DNA of 60,909 nt from Clostridia bacterium (GTDB lineage Bacteria; Bacillota_A; Clostridia; Christensenellales; CAG-138): NCBI GenBank assembly GCA_017394605.1, contig JAFPXU010000117.1, positions 1 to 60,909 of the forward strand, given 5' to 3'. The notes under the pieces are model-generated. The model was not told the DNA's origin and did not search any database. It saw only the letters and a program-made list of their open reading frames with translations. Positions 25,447 to 34,246 of this stretch are shown here, in pieces. Position 1 is the first letter of the stretch. Every line of letters begins with the position of its first letter. The translations under genes were made by a program, and so were the position numbers.

Positions 25447-26598
25447 ATGCGTCCCGTATATCTTGATAATGCCGCCACGACGAGGGTAAGGGATGAAGTC
25501 CTTGCCGAAATGATGCCCGTCCTGATGCAGGACTACGGGAATCCTTCCGGAACGCATTCCTTTTCCCGCGCTGCGCGGCATTATGTGGATAAGGCGAGAT
25601 CGCGCGTCGCGGGCGCGCTTGGCTGCAGACCCGGGAACATCCTGTTCACCGCCGGGGGTACGGAGAGCGATAACCTTGCCATATACAGCGCCGTGCAGAC
25701 GTTTCGGCAGCGCACGGGCAGGATGCCGCACGTGATCACGTCGCGTACGGAGCATCACGCCGTGCTGAATACGCTGCGCGAATACGCGGACAGGGGAATG
25801 GCTTCCGTGACATTTCTTGAAACGGACCGGTACGGAAGAGTCACTCCGGAACAGGTGCGGGACGCGGTCACGCCGGATACCGCGCTTGTGACCGTGATGG
25901 CCGCCAACAATGAAACGGGCAATCTCTCACCTGTATCCGGGATTTCCGAAGTCTGCCGAGACTGCGGCGTACCGTTTCACACCGACGCCGTGCAGGCGTT
26001 CGGACACATGCCGCTCCGCACGGAAGAGATCAAAGCCGATTTCATATCCGTTTCTTCGCATAAGATCCACGGTCCGAAAGGCGCCGGCGCGCTCTACTGC
26101 GCCGATCCGAAGAAGATCCGTCCGCTGATGTTCGGCGGAATGCAGGAAAACGGGCTCAGGCCGGGAACGGAAAACGTTCCTGCCTTAACAGGCTTCGGGA
26201 AGGCTGCGGAATGCGCTTCTTCCGGTCTTTGCGGGAAGATGGACGCGGTACGTTCCCTCCGCGACAGGCTTGCGGGGAACATTTCGGAAAACATCGGCTG
26301 CTCGTCGCTCAATACGGATCCTGACCGCAGTCTTCCCAATATCCTGAATGTCACGTTCAGGGGAGTTGACGGAAAAGCGCTTCTTTTGCTGATGGACATG
26401 AACGGAATCGCCGTTTCCGCCGGCGCTGCCTGCGCGGCCGGTTCTCCGGAGCCGTCCCACGTGCTTCTCGCAATGGGGCTGAGCCGTCAGGACGCGTACA
26501 GCTCGATCCGTTTTTCTCTGTCGGAGTTTACGACTTCCGATGAGATCGACCGTGTCTGTTCGGTTCTTCCGGATCTTGTCCGGCAGGCTGCATTCTGA
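25447..26598 (+). CDS. cysteine desulfurase (IscS/NifS-type)
   Basis: 383 residues of fold-type I PLP enzyme. The start VYLDNAATTRV, the substrate-binding HTDAVQAFG, the PLP-lysine segment SVSSHKIHGPKG (Lys near 205) and the persulfide-forming cysteine in SAGAACAAGSPEPSH (near 328) are all present. It takes sulfur from cysteine for Fe-S clusters, thio-tRNA or cofactors. No iscU, iscR or thiI is adjacent, so the acceptor is not shown; MiaB in this window is one Fe-S client. The catalytic-loop length suggests the NifS/IscS group. Confidence 0.92.
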   Translation: MRPVYLDNAATTRVRDEVLAEMMPVLMQDYGNPSGTHSFSRAARHYVDKARSRVAGALGCRPGNILFTAGGTESDNLAIYSAVQTFRQRTGRMPHVITSRTEHHAVLNTLREYADRGMASVTFLETDRYGRVTPEQVRDAVTPDTALVTVMAANNETGNLSPVSGISEVCRDCGVPFHTDAVQAFGHMPLRTEEIKADFISVSSHKIHGPKGAGALYCADPKKIRPLMFGGMQENGLRPGTENVPALTGFGKAAECASSGLCGKMDAVRSLRDRLAGNISENIGCSSLNTDPDRSLPNILNVTFRGVDGKALLLLMDMNGIAVSAGAACAAGSPEPSHVLLAMGLSRQDAYSSIRFSLSEFTTSDEIDRVCSVLPDLVRQAAF

Positions 26599-26634
26599 TC
26601 CCGTTTCCCTTTTTGAGGGGGCGCCGTGTGGTAC

Positions 26635-26663
26635 TTGACGTAAAAAACGGAAACCATTAAAAT
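26635..26663 (+). promoter_or_regulatory. yajC promoter
   Basis: TTGACG (26635-26640), a 17-bp spacer and TAAAAT (26658-26663). An AAGGAAGGG ribosome-binding site follows before the yajC ATG at 26699. Confidence 0.8.
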
Positions 26664-26698
26664 GACTATATATCTAACGTAAGGAAGGGTATGAATAC

Positions 26699-27031
26699 AT
26701 GAGTGCTTCAGTTGCAAACGGCGCAGGTTCTTTCTTTGGAACATATGGAATCCTGATTCTTGCTCTGGTGGCGATGTTCGCCATTATGATCATTCCGCAG
26801 AGAAGAAAAGATAAAAAAATCCGTCAAATGCTTGATTCCCTGAAACCGGGCGACCGTGTCAGAACGATCGGCGGCATCTACGGAACCATCAGCTCCATCA
26901 AGGACGAGGTCATCGTTCTTGCTGTCGGACCGGATAAGGTCAAACTCGTGTTTGCGCGCGGTGCGGTCTCCCAGGTGGAGGATGCCGGTGTGGAGAACAC
27001 GATGGAGGATGGAGTCAAGGAATCCAAATAA
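26699..27031 (+). CDS. yajC: preprotein translocase accessory subunit YajC
   Basis: 110 residues. One N-terminal membrane segment (about 13-33, ending IIPQRRKDKK) and the small YajC domain (LKPGDRVRTIGGIYGTISSI) identify it. YajC associates with SecDF-SecYEG at the membrane. No secD or secF is adjacent. It has its own promoter and is followed by a hairpin, so it is probably monocistronic. Confidence 0.95.
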   Translation: MSASVANGAGSFFGTYGILILALVAMFAIMIIPQRRKDKKIRQMLDSLKPGDRVRTIGGIYGTISSIKDEVIVLAVGPDKVKLVFARGAVSQVEDAGVENTMEDGVKESK

Positions 27032-27050
27032 CTGCATCCGCTGAAACAGG

Positions 27051-27087
27051 CTCGATGCATTTCCGTGCGTCGAGTCCTTTTCATTTT
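27051..27087 (+). terminator. terminator-like hairpin after yajC
   Basis: A 9-bp stem with one G-U pair (CTCGATGCA 27051-27059, TGCGTCGAG 27066-27074), followed by TCCTTTTCATTTT. The T-run is broken, so termination is probably incomplete. Confidence 0.6.
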
Positions 27088-27115
27088 ATGATCATGAGAG
27101 GAAGGAGCTGTTCGA

Positions 27116-27376
27116 ATGTACAGAGACGAAACGCAGCAGTTCAATCCGTCCAAGGATAACCGGACTGCCAGTGACATCATCATGATGGTTTACAACTCCA
27201 TGCTCGAAAAAGGATACGATCCGGTCAACCAGATCGTCGGATACCTCCTGTCTGGAGACCCGACCTACATTTCGAGCTATAACAACTGCAGATATCTGAT
27301 TTCCCGCATGGACAGGGACGAACTGCTGGAAGAGCTCCTCCGCTATTATGTCCGTCAGCACGGAGAGAAGCGATGA
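27116..27376 (+). CDS. ireB: IreB-family regulatory phosphoprotein (UPF0297)
   Basis: 86 residues, the exact family size: MYRDETQQFNPSKDN, GYDPVNQIVGYLLSGDPTYI and SRMDRDELLEELLRYYV. In Enterococcus IreB is phosphorylated by the PASTA kinase IreK and affects cephalosporin resistance. The start with ETQQF carries the Thr cluster that is modified in that system. It overlaps ruvX by 4 nt; ireB-ruvX-DUF1292 is a fixed Firmicutes trio. Confidence 0.95.
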   Translation: MYRDETQQFNPSKDNRTASDIIMMVYNSMLEKGYDPVNQIVGYLLSGDPTYISSYNNCRYLISRMDRDELLEELLRYYVRQHGEKR

Positions 27377-27804
27377 CCGGGTATAAGCGTATCCTCGCGT
27401 TCGATGTGGGCGACAGGCGGATCGGGATCGCGGTCAGCGACCTTCTCGGCATCACGGCGCAGCCTGTAGAGACGTATACCCGTACGGATGACGAGCAGAA
27501 GGATATCCGTTATCTTTTGTCCGTGGCGGAGAAATACGGGGCTGAGAAGCTCGTGTTCGGTCTCCCGCGGAACATGAACGGAACATACGGGTTCCAGGCG
27601 GAAAAGGTGAAGGAGTTTGCCGGAAAGCTTCTGGAAGACTGGAACGGCGAGCACGATTTCTACGATGAACGTCTGACGACCGTTACCGCGGAACGGGTCC
27701 TTCTCGAGGCGGATGTCAGCAGGAAAAAGAGAAAAAAAGTCGTCGATAAGATCGCCGCGGTGGTGATTCTGCAGGGCTATCTTGACAGCAGGGGGAATTA
27801 TTGA
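27373..27804 (+). CDS. ruvX: RuvX/YqgF-family Holliday junction resolvase-like nuclease
   Basis: 143 residues with RNase H-fold motifs: RILAFDVGDRRIGIAVSD, LVFGLPRNMNGTYG and YDERLTTVTAERVL. YqgF proteins act in pre-16S rRNA 5'-end processing and possibly recombination; an essential rRNA role is likely. It is coupled to ireB upstream and followed after two bases by the DUF1292 gene. Confidence 0.94.
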   Translation: MTGYKRILAFDVGDRRIGIAVSDLLGITAQPVETYTRTDDEQKDIRYLLSVAEKYGAEKLVFGLPRNMNGTYGFQAEKVKEFAGKLLEDWNGEHDFYDERLTTVTAERVLLEADVSRKKRKKVVDKIAAVVILQGYLDSRGNY

Positions 27805-27806
27805 TT

Positions 27807-28091
27807 ATGGAAGAGAACAACATCGTAACCCTTGTGGACGAAAACGGAAAAGAGGTCGAGTTCGATCTGGTCATGACCTTCGACTATGAGGGGTGCCGCT
27901 ACGCGGCGCTGCTTCCCATGGAGGAGATCGAAAACGTCGGAAACGACGAAGTCGTCCTTCTTCAGATCGTGAAAGAAGGCTCCGAGGAACAGTACGTTTC
28001 AATCGACAATCCGATCCTTCTGGACGAGGTCTTCAACGAATTCCTCGATCTGTTCGACGCGCAGTTCGACGACGAGGATTCCGAGGAATAA
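27807..28091 (+). CDS. DUF1292-family small acidic protein
   Basis: 94 residues, strongly acidic, with VDENGKEVEFDLVMTFDYEG and ALLPMEE as in DUF1292 (YrzB-like). Function is unknown; the gene habitually follows ruvX. ATG at 27807 is preferred, although a TTG two codons upstream is also in frame; AGGGGGA is the ribosome-binding site. The operon ends at the 28116 terminator. Confidence 0.9.
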   Translation: MEENNIVTLVDENGKEVEFDLVMTFDYEGCRYAALLPMEEIENVGNDEVVLLQIVKEGSEEQYVSIDNPILLDEVFNEFLDLFDAQFDDEDSEE

Positions 28092-28115
28092 TAATCTATA
28101 AAAAATCTTTGATTT

Positions 28116-28139
28116 AGGGGATTTTATCCCCTTTTTTTT
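28116..28139 (+). terminator. terminator of the ireB-ruvX operon
   Basis: A 7-bp stem AGGGGAT / ATCCCCT with a 3-nt loop, followed by TTTTTTTC. The next promoter (rpsB) begins two bases later. Confidence 0.95.
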
Positions 28140-28140
28140 C

Positions 28141-28169
28141 TTGCATTGAAGTATGGCAGATGATATAAT
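28141..28169 (+). promoter_or_regulatory. rpsB-tsf promoter
   Basis: TTGCAT (28141-28146), a 17-bp spacer and a perfect TATAAT (28164-28169), right behind the upstream terminator. Transcription should start near 28176. Confidence 0.85.
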
Positions 28170-28175
28170 CTGCGA

Positions 28176-28262
28176 TGGCAAACTGCACCGGTATCGATTT
28201 CAGGGCTCGTGCCGCAAGGTCTCCCTGAAAGAAGACGTACCGGGAAGATTAGAACGAGGAGG
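28176..28262 (+). promoter_or_regulatory. structured 5' leader of rpsB, candidate S2 autoregulatory element
   Basis: The roughly 97-nt leader folds as a stacked arm. The outer helix is CCGGTA (28188-28193) with TACCGG (28238-28243). The inner helix is TTTCAGGG (28198-28205) with CCCTGAAA (28223-28230). The apex is CC-GCAA-GG within CTCGTGCCGCAAGGTCT. The ribosome-binding site GAGGAGG (28256-28262) follows about 13 nt later. Leaders that bind ribosomal protein S2 and repress their own message are known for rpsB in gammaproteobacteria; equivalence here is inference. Confidence 0.55.
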
Positions 28263-28272
28263 TTTAATAAGC

Positions 28273-29004
28273 ATGTCTGTCATTTCTATGAAACAGCTCT
28301 TGGAAGCAGGTGTCCATTTCGGTCACCAGACCCGCCGCTGGAACCCGAAGATGAAAGAGTACATCTTCACGGAGCGCAACGGCATCTACATCATCGATCT
28401 TTCTAAAACCGTAAAGAAAATCGAAGAAGCGTATTCGTTTATCCGCGACCTCGCGGCTGACAACAAGACGGTTCTGTTTGTCGGCACGAAAAAGCAGGCG
28501 CAGGAGTCCATCGAGCAGGAAGCAAAACGCTGCGACATGTTCTATGTCAATCAGCGCTGGCTCGGCGGTATGCTGACCAACTTCAAGACGATCCAGGAAC
28601 GCATCGCACGCATGCGCAAGATCGAGGCGATGGAAGAGAACGGCGAATTCGATCTTCTCCCGAAGAAGGAAGTCGTCAAACTGAAGCTCGAGTATGATAA
28701 GCTCGTCAAAAACCTCGGCGGCATCAAGGAAATGAAGAAGCTGCCCGGCGCACTGTTCGTCGTCGATCCGAGAAAAGAGCACATCGCGATTGCGGAAGCC
28801 CGTACGCTCCACATCCCGATCGTCGCGATCATCGATACAAACTGTGACCCCGAAGAAGTCGATTATCCGATCCCCGGCAACGATGACGCCATCCGTGCGG
28901 TGAAGCTGATCGCAAGCAAGATCGCGGACGCAGTTCTCGAAGGCCATCAGGGTGAGCAGATGAACGACGAAGACGCTCCGGCAGACGAAGCCGCAGCGGA
29001 ATAA
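28273..29004 (+). CDS. rpsB: 30S ribosomal protein S2
   Basis: 243 residues. The start [19 protein letters not shown], the segment [17 protein letters not shown] and the GGMLTNFKT motif are standard S2. The ATG at 28273 has GAGGAGG 10 nt upstream; a longer in-frame extension would translate the structured leader and is rejected. The C-terminal tail is short and acidic. It shares a transcript with tsf (20 nt spacing), the near-universal bacterial pair. Confidence 0.98.
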   Translation: MSVISMKQLLEAGVHFGHQTRRWNPKMKEYIFTERNGIYIIDLSKTVKKIEEAYSFIRDLAADNKTVLFVGTKKQAQESIEQEAKRCDMFYVNQRWLGGMLTNFKTIQERIARMRKIEAMEENGEFDLLPKKEVVKLKLEYDKLVKNLGGIKEMKKLPGALFVVDPRKEHIAIAEARTLHIPIVAIIDTNCDPEEVDYPIPGNDDAIRAVKLIASKIADAVLEGHQGEQMNDEDAPADEAAAE

Positions 29005-29024
29005 TTGATCCGGAGGAAAATGCT

Positions 29025-29906
29025 ATGTTTACAGCGAAAGATGTTATGGCACTGCGCGAGCGCACAGGTGCCGGTATGATGGATTGCAAGAAGGCTCTGA
29101 CCGAATGCAACGGCGACGCTGAAAAGGCGATCGATTATCTGCGCGAGAAGGGTCTCGCCGCGGCCGCCAAGAAAGCGGGACGCATCGCAGCGGAAGGCGT
29201 CGTAGGCAGCTACGTCTCCGACGACAGGAAAGTCGGCGTCATCGTGGAAGTCAACTGCGAGACCGACTTCGTCGCCAAGACCGACGATTTCAAGAACTTT
29301 GTTTCCACCGTTGCAAAGCAGATCGCGGAAACGAATCCCGTCGATGTCGAGACGCTGCTCGAGCAGCCGCTCGTATCCGACAGCGCCGTGACGGTGAACA
29401 TGCTGCTCAACCAGGCTGTCGCCAAGATCGGTGAAAAGATCAGCATCCGCAGATTCGTCCGCTGTGAGGGCATCGTAGACACTTACGTGCATCTCGGCGG
29501 CAAGATCGGCGTCATCGTGGACGTCGAGGGCGGAAACGACCCGCAGAAGCTGCATGATATCGCAATGCAGATCGCGGCTGCGAAGCCGACCTGCATTTCC
29601 AGAGACGACATCAATCAGGATGACGTCGAGAAGGAGAAGGAGATCCTCCGCGCGCAGGCCCTGAACGAGCCGAAGCCGAAGCCGGCAGCGATCATCGAGA
29701 AGATGGTCAACGGCAGGATCGAGAAGTACTACAAAGAGGTCTGCCTGATGGAGCAGGCGTTCGTCAAGGATCAGGACGTTTCCGTCCAGAACATGATCAA
29801 CGGCGCTTTCACCGTCAAGTCCTTCACGAGATTTGAGATGGGCGAAGGCCTCCAGAAGCGCGAGGACAACTTCGTAGACGAAGTCATGAGTCAGACAAAA
29901 GCATAA
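29025..29906 (+). CDS. tsf: translation elongation factor Ts
   Basis: 293 residues. [25 protein letters not shown] is the UBA-like N-terminus and [14 protein letters not shown] carries the TDFV motif that contacts EF-Tu. The two core repeats are complete. It is the guanine-nucleotide exchange factor for EF-Tu. A strong terminator follows. Confidence 0.98.
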   Translation: MFTAKDVMALRERTGAGMMDCKKALTECNGDAEKAIDYLREKGLAAAAKKAGRIAAEGVVGSYVSDDRKVGVIVEVNCETDFVAKTDDFKNFVSTVAKQIAETNPVDVETLLEQPLVSDSAVTVNMLLNQAVAKIGEKISIRRFVRCEGIVDTYVHLGGKIGVIVDVEGGNDPQKLHDIAMQIAAAKPTCISRDDINQDDVEKEKEILRAQALNEPKPKPAAIIEKMVNGRIEKYYKEVCLMEQAFVKDQDVSVQNMINGAFTVKSFTRFEMGEGLQKREDNFVDEVMSQTKA

Positions 29907-29920
29907 TGCTTAAACCGGAA

Positions 29921-29953
29921 ACTGGTACAGAAACCTTCTGTACCAGTTTTTTC
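29921..29953 (+). terminator. terminator after tsf
   Basis: A perfect 13-bp stem (AACTGGTACAGAA 29921-29933 with TTCTGTACCAGTT 29937-29949), 3-nt loop, followed by a T-run. Confidence 0.95.
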
Positions 29954-29972
29954 ATGCGGTTTCCGATCATAT

Positions 29973-30001
29973 TGCCTGTCTATTTTCCGTTTGCTATAAT
30001 A
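29973..30001 (+). promoter_or_regulatory. promoter of the pyrH-frr-uppS-cdsA-dxr-rseP-ispG-polC gene series
   Basis: TTGCCT (29973-29978), a 17-bp spacer and a perfect TATAAT (29996-30001). No intrinsic terminator with a proper T-run is seen between here and 40330, so all genes to polC could be one transcript. Confidence 0.8.
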
Positions 30002-30027
30002 GAACGTAGTTTTTTAGTGAGGTTGCC

Positions 30028-30717
30028 ATGTATAAAAGAGTTTTGCTGAAAATCAGCGGCGAGGCGCTCTCTTCCAAGGATTCTGTCCTGTGCAGGGAAC
30101 ATATCAAGAAAACGGTGGACGATATCGTCTACATGCATGACCTGGGCATCCAGATCGGCATCGTCTGCGGAGGCGGAAACATTCTCCGCGGACGCAGCAA
30201 CGCGCATATGGAGCGCAGCAGAGCGGATCACATGGGCATGCTTGCCACCGCGATCAACTCGCTGGCGCTGCAGGACGAGATCGAGCAGAGGGGAGTCCCG
30301 TGCAGGGTTCTTTCCTCGGTCGAGATGCCTGTGTTCTGCGACCGATATACGTCCCGCGACGCGAAGCGCTATCTGGATGCGAATACCGTCGTGATCTTCG
30401 CGTGCGGCACCGGTTCGCCGTTCTTCTCGACGGATACCGGCGCTTCGCTGAGAGCGGCGGAGATCGGTGCGGACATCCTGCTTCTCGCAAAGAACATCGA
30501 CGCGGTCTATTCGGACGACCCGAAGACGAATCCGAACGCGGAACGCTATACGCATCTGAGCTATGACCGCGTGATCGGCGAGGGACTGCGCGCGACCGAT
30601 CTGACGGCGATTACCATGTGCAAGGAGCAGCACATCCCGATCCGCGTGTTCGCGCTTAAGGAGATCCGTAAAATTCTGGACGATCCTTCCATAGGAACGA
30701 CCATTGACGACGCATAA
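30028..30717 (+). CDS. pyrH: UMP kinase
   Basis: 229 residues of the bacterial amino-acid-kinase fold: YKRVLLKISGEAL, IGIVCGGGNILRG and the DDPKTNPNAERY segment. It phosphorylates UMP to UDP, feeding nucleotides and UDP-sugars for wall synthesis. It is followed by frr after 24 nt, the standard tsf-pyrH-frr order. Confidence 0.97.
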   Translation: MYKRVLLKISGEALSSKDSVLCREHIKKTVDDIVYMHDLGIQIGIVCGGGNILRGRSNAHMERSRADHMGMLATAINSLALQDEIEQRGVPCRVLSSVEMPVFCDRYTSRDAKRYLDANTVVIFACGTGSPFFSTDTGASLRAAEIGADILLLAKNIDAVYSDDPKTNPNAERYTHLSYDRVIGEGLRATDLTAITMCKEQHIPIRVFALKEIRKILDDPSIGTTIDDA

Positions 30718-30741
30718 TTACAGAAAGGCGGTATTACCTTC

Positions 30742-31299
30742 ATGGATCATGAGATTTTGGACAACAGTTCGGACAAAATGAACAAGACCATTTCCGTTCT
30801 GAAGCAGGAACTCGGCGGCCTCCGCGCCGGCAGAGCCAACCCGCAGCTTCTTGACAGACTGATGGTCGACTATTACGGGACGCAGACCCCGGTCAACCAG
30901 CTGGGCAACATCAGTACGCCTGAGCCCCGCCTCCTGGTGATTTCCGTATGGGATCAGAAGGCGATTCCCGCCATCGAGAAAGCCATCCAGAAATCCGAAC
31001 TCGGCATCAACCCGGCAAACGACGGCAGAGTGATCCGTCTCGTTTTCCCGGAACTGACGGAAGAGCGCCGCAAGGAGCTTGTCAAGATCGTCAAGAAAAA
31101 AGGCGAGGAATCGAAGGTCGCGATCCGCTCCATCCGCCGCGACGCGAACGAGCAGAGCAAGAAGGCCCAGAAGGACAATCTCCTGACGGAAGACGATCAG
31201 AAACAGCTCGAGGACAAGATCCAGAAGTTGACGGATGAGAAGATCAAGGAGATCGACGGCATCCTCGCAGCCAAGGAGAAGGAGATCCTTTCTGTCTGA
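30742..31299 (+). CDS. frr: ribosome recycling factor
   Basis: 185 residues. [23 protein letters not shown] and the [27 protein letters not shown] helix are family signatures. It dissociates post-termination ribosomes with EF-G. AAAGGCGG lies upstream of the start. Its stop overlaps the start of the next small ORF (TGATG). Confidence 0.98.
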   Translation: MDHEILDNSSDKMNKTISVLKQELGGLRAGRANPQLLDRLMVDYYGTQTPVNQLGNISTPEPRLLVISVWDQKAIPAIEKAIQKSELGINPANDGRVIRLVFPELTEERRKELVKIVKKKGEESKVAIRSIRRDANEQSKKAQKDNLLTEDDQKQLEDKIQKLTDEKIKEIDGILAAKEKEILSV

Positions 31300-31502
31300 T
31301 GGAAGATCTTCTCGGACTGCCTCTTGACGTCGGGACAGGCGTTCTTGATCAGAAGGGGATCCGCTACGAGCTGAAGGAAGCAAGATGCAACAAGGGCACC
31401 GGTGGGTCGGACGCCCGGATCATTGCCGTCAGGGAACGGCAGGACGGAAGCGCCGAGATCCTGTATTCCTTCTTCGTGACGGACATCAAAAACGACACTT
31501 GA
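31299..31502 (+). CDS. small conserved-looking protein between frr and uppS (PASTA-like)
   Basis: 67 residues with a 1-nt TGATG overlap with frr, so it is translationally coupled and very probably real. The pattern LGLPLDVGTGVLDQKGIRYEL, a Gly-rich turn, then ARIIAVRERQDGSAEILYSFF resembles one PASTA-like beta-alpha-beta unit (a hydrophobic helix around Leu-x-x-x-Gly-Ile, then paired strands). There is no signal peptide or membrane segment, so it should be cytosolic. Function unknown. Position within the frr-uppS join suggests a link to translation or lipid-carrier synthesis, but this is only context. Confidence 0.7.
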   Translation: MEDLLGLPLDVGTGVLDQKGIRYELKEARCNKGTGGSDARIIAVRERQDGSAEILYSFFVTDIKNDT

Positions 31503-31529
31503 TGCAAGCAGTAGCCATCCTGCTTGCAT
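31502..31529 (+). other. 10-bp hairpin just upstream of uppS
   Basis: A perfect stem ATGCAAGCAG (31502-31511) with CTGCTTGCAT (31520-31529) and an 8-nt loop. Only scattered T residues follow (TGATTTAGTTTG), so it is a poor terminator. It lies 13 nt before the uppS ATG, which lacks a visible Shine-Dalgarno; the hairpin may set mRNA stability or translation. Confidence 0.6.
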
Positions 31530-31542
31530 TGATTTAGTTTGA

Positions 31543-32274
31543 ATGAAATATACGGACGAACAAATCAAGGCATTCGGATTGAACAGGGAGTCGATCCCCG
31601 CTCATGTCGCCATCATCATGGACGGAAACGGACGCTGGGCGAAACAGCGGGGGATTCCGCGCGCGCTGGGTCACCGCGCGGGCGTGACGCGGCTCAAGGA
31701 GATTATCCGCTTCTCCTCTGATATCGGCGTAAAGGCGCTTAGTCTGTACGCTTTCTCTACAGAAAACTGGGCAAGGCCGAAAACGGAGATCGACGCGCTC
31801 TGCTCGCTGTTTGTGGAGTTTTTCAACAGGGAATTCGACGAGCTGAACGAGAACAACGTCTGTATCCGCGCGCTCGGAGATACATCCAAATTCCCCGCTG
31901 AGGTGGATAGGCTGATCCGGAACGCGAATCAGAAAACAAAGGACAACACGGGCCTGAAGCTGAATATCGCCATGAACTACGGTAGCAGGGACGAGATCCT
32001 TCGTGCCGCGAGACTTGCCGCGGAGGAACCCGGCGGCGTGACACAGGAGAACTTCGAGAAGCATCTGTACACGGCCGGCCTTCCGGATGTGGACCTTCTG
32101 ATCCGGACGGGCGGGGAGGAGCGCGTCTCGAACTTCCTGCTTTACCAGATCTCCTATGCGGAATTTGTGTTTCCGAAGACTTTCTGGCCAGACTTTACAC
32201 AGGAAAGGTACATTGAAACGCTGAAGACCTTCTCCGAACGTTCGAGAAGATTCGGCGGATTGGAAAAACCATGA
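31543..32274 (+). CDS. uppS: undecaprenyl diphosphate synthase
   Basis: 243 residues. The catalytic segment HVAIIMDGNGRWAKQRG holds the Asp that binds Mg-diphosphate. LSLYAFSTENWARP and the C-terminal DLLIRTGGEERVSNFLLYQ follow. It makes the C55 carrier lipid for peptidoglycan. The start at 31543 lacks a clear ribosome-binding site. The gene overlaps cdsA by 4 nt. Confidence 0.97.
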   Translation: MKYTDEQIKAFGLNRESIPAHVAIIMDGNGRWAKQRGIPRALGHRAGVTRLKEIIRFSSDIGVKALSLYAFSTENWARPKTEIDALCSLFVEFFNREFDELNENNVCIRALGDTSKFPAEVDRLIRNANQKTKDNTGLKLNIAMNYGSRDEILRAARLAAEEPGGVTQENFEKHLYTAGLPDVDLLIRTGGEERVSNFLLYQISYAEFVFPKTFWPDFTQERYIETLKTFSERSRRFGGLEKP

Positions 32275-33080
32275 AATCCAGAATTATGATCGGGATCCCG
32301 CTGGCGGCGCTGCTCATCTCGGTGATCGCTTTTGACGGACTCTACCCCATAATCGTTATATCGCTGTTTTCCTTTGCGGGGACGTATGAAGTGTCTCACG
32401 CTTCGCTGAAGCGCGCCTTCCGCCCGTTCCCGGTTCCGGCTTATCTGTTTTCTTTTTTCTTTCCGTACGTATTCTATTTCGCGGGCGAGATGGCGGCGTT
32501 TCTTCTTTTCCTTGCCTGCTATATTGCTTCCATGATCCTTCTGGTCATCCGGAGGCCTGCGGAACCTGCCAATGTGCTGATCTCGCTTTTTCTTTACATC
32601 TATCCGATCCTGAACTTCGTGTGCGTGACGCTGACCGCGAACTCCTTCTCGAAGGATTCGAACTGCATCGCAAAGATTCTGATGATGGTGGTTCCGCTGA
32701 TCTCGGATATGTGTGCCTACTTTGTAGGGAGGGCGTTCGGAAAGCACAAGCTCGCGCCCGCCGTCAGCCCGAACAAGACCTGGGAAGGCGCGTTCGGCGC
32801 CGTTGCGGGAGGCATTCTGGCGGGCGTCGTGATCTGCCTCGTCCGGTTTGCCTCGAGAAACGATTCCATCCCGTACTACGTGATCATGATCATCAGTACC
32901 GTCTGCGCCGTGGTCGGGATGTTCGGAGATCTGTTTGCCTCGCTGTACAAACGCTGGACAGGGGTGAAGGATTACTCCGGACTGTTCAAGGAGCACGGCG
33001 GCGTGATCGACAGACTGGACAGCATCCTGATCTGCGCGCCGGTCGTCCTTCTTCTGTTCCATCTTTTCGGCATTTCCTGA
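32271..33080 (+). CDS. cdsA: phosphatidate cytidylyltransferase
   Basis: 269 residues, highly hydrophobic with about seven to eight membrane segments. The CTP_transf_1 signature lies at the C-terminal end (MFGDLFASLYKRWTGVKDYS, KEHGGVIDRLDS), preceded by SPNKTWEGAFGA. It makes CDP-diacylglycerol for phospholipids. It is coupled to uppS and lies 12 nt before dxr. Confidence 0.95.
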   Translation: MKSRIMIGIPLAALLISVIAFDGLYPIIVISLFSFAGTYEVSHASLKRAFRPFPVPAYLFSFFFPYVFYFAGEMAAFLLFLACYIASMILLVIRRPAEPANVLISLFLYIYPILNFVCVTLTANSFSKDSNCIAKILMMVVPLISDMCAYFVGRAFGKHKLAPAVSPNKTWEGAFGAVAGGILAGVVICLVRFASRNDSIPYYVIMIISTVCAVVGMFGDLFASLYKRWTGVKDYSGLFKEHGGVIDRLDSILICAPVVLLLFHLFGIS

Positions 33081-33092
33081 CAGGAGCCATAT

Positions 33093-34244
33093 ATGAAGAA
33101 TGTTGTCGTGCTTGGCAGTACCGGCTCGATTGGTACGCAGGCGCTTGAAGTAATAGAATCCCATCCCGATCAGTTCCGGCTTCTCGGAATTTCCGGAAAA
33201 CACCGGACGGATCTTCTCGCGAAACAGATCGATGCGTTCCGGCCGCGGTATGTTGCCGGACCCGGCGCGTTTCCGGAGGAATACCTTCTGAACGGCGCGT
33301 GCCGGTTTCTTCCCGGAGAGGAAGGGATCTGTTCGCTTGCTTCCATGGAGGAAGCGGATATCGTCGTGAACGGCATCTCCGGGTTCAGCGCGCTGATGCC
33401 TCTTTCGGAATCCCTGAAAAGGGGGAAGACCGTCGCGCTTGCGAACAAGGAAAGCATCGTCTGCGGAAAACCGCTGATCGCAGACCTTCTGACAAGATAC
33501 GGCGGAACCATTCTCCCCGTCGACAGCGAACAGTCGGCGATTTTCCAGTGCATGAACGGAGAGAAGCGGGAACAGATCAGGCGTCTCATTCTGACCGCTT
33601 CCGGAGGCAGGTTCTTCCGCTTCACACGTGAGGAACTGAAGAACGTGACGGTCAGTCAGGCGCTCAGTCATCCGACCTGGTCGATGGGCAGCAAGATCAC
33701 GATCGATTCCTCCACGCTGTTCAACAAGGGGCTGGAGATCATGGAGGCAGCTTATCTGTTCGATTTTCCGGGTGAAAAGATCGACGTTCTGATTCACCCC
33801 CAGTCGATCGTGCATTCCATGGTCGAATATGAGGACGGAACCGTATTTGCCAACATGAGCAATCCGGATATGCGCCTTCCGATCCAGTACGCGATGACGT
33901 ATCCGGACAGAATCCCGTCCGTATGCAAAGCGCTGGATCTTGCAGACATTATGGAACTGACGTTTTTCCGCGCGGACCCGGAACGCTATCCCGCGATCCG
34001 GATGGCGTATGAATGCCTGAAACAGGGCGGCGGCTATCCGATCGCCTACAACGCCGCGAACGAGGTTGCGGTCGAGGCGTTTGTGAACGGACGCATCCTG
34101 TTCACGGATATTTACGATACGGTCGAGGATGTTCTTTCGCGCGAGATTCCTCGCCCCGAAGCGGATCTGGCGTCCATCTGCGATTGCGACCGCGTCGCGC
34201 GAGAATTTGCGGAAACCTACGTGGGTTCCGTTCAAGGAGTTTGA
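33093..34244 (+). CDS. dxr: 1-deoxy-D-xylulose 5-phosphate reductoisomerase
   Basis: 383 residues. The NADPH-binding VVLGSTGSIGTQALEVI, the ALANKESIVCGK segment, the metal-site region LPVDSEQSAIFQ and ASGGRFF are intact. It commits DXP to the MEP isoprenoid pathway. With ispG in the same series it supplies precursors that uppS consumes. AGGAG precedes the start. Confidence 0.97.
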   Translation: MKNVVVLGSTGSIGTQALEVIESHPDQFRLLGISGKHRTDLLAKQIDAFRPRYVAGPGAFPEEYLLNGACRFLPGEEGICSLASMEEADIVVNGISGFSALMPLSESLKRGKTVALANKESIVCGKPLIADLLTRYGGTILPVDSEQSAIFQCMNGEKREQIRRLILTASGGRFFRFTREELKNVTVSQALSHPTWSMGSKITIDSSTLFNKGLEIMEAAYLFDFPGEKIDVLIHPQSIVHSMVEYEDGTVFANMSNPDMRLPIQYAMTYPDRIPSVCKALDLADIMELTFFRADPERYPAIRMAYECLKQGGGYPIAYNAANEVAVEAFVNGRILFTDIYDTVEDVLSREIPRPEADLASICDCDRVAREFAETYVGSVQGV

Positions 34245-34246
34245 AA

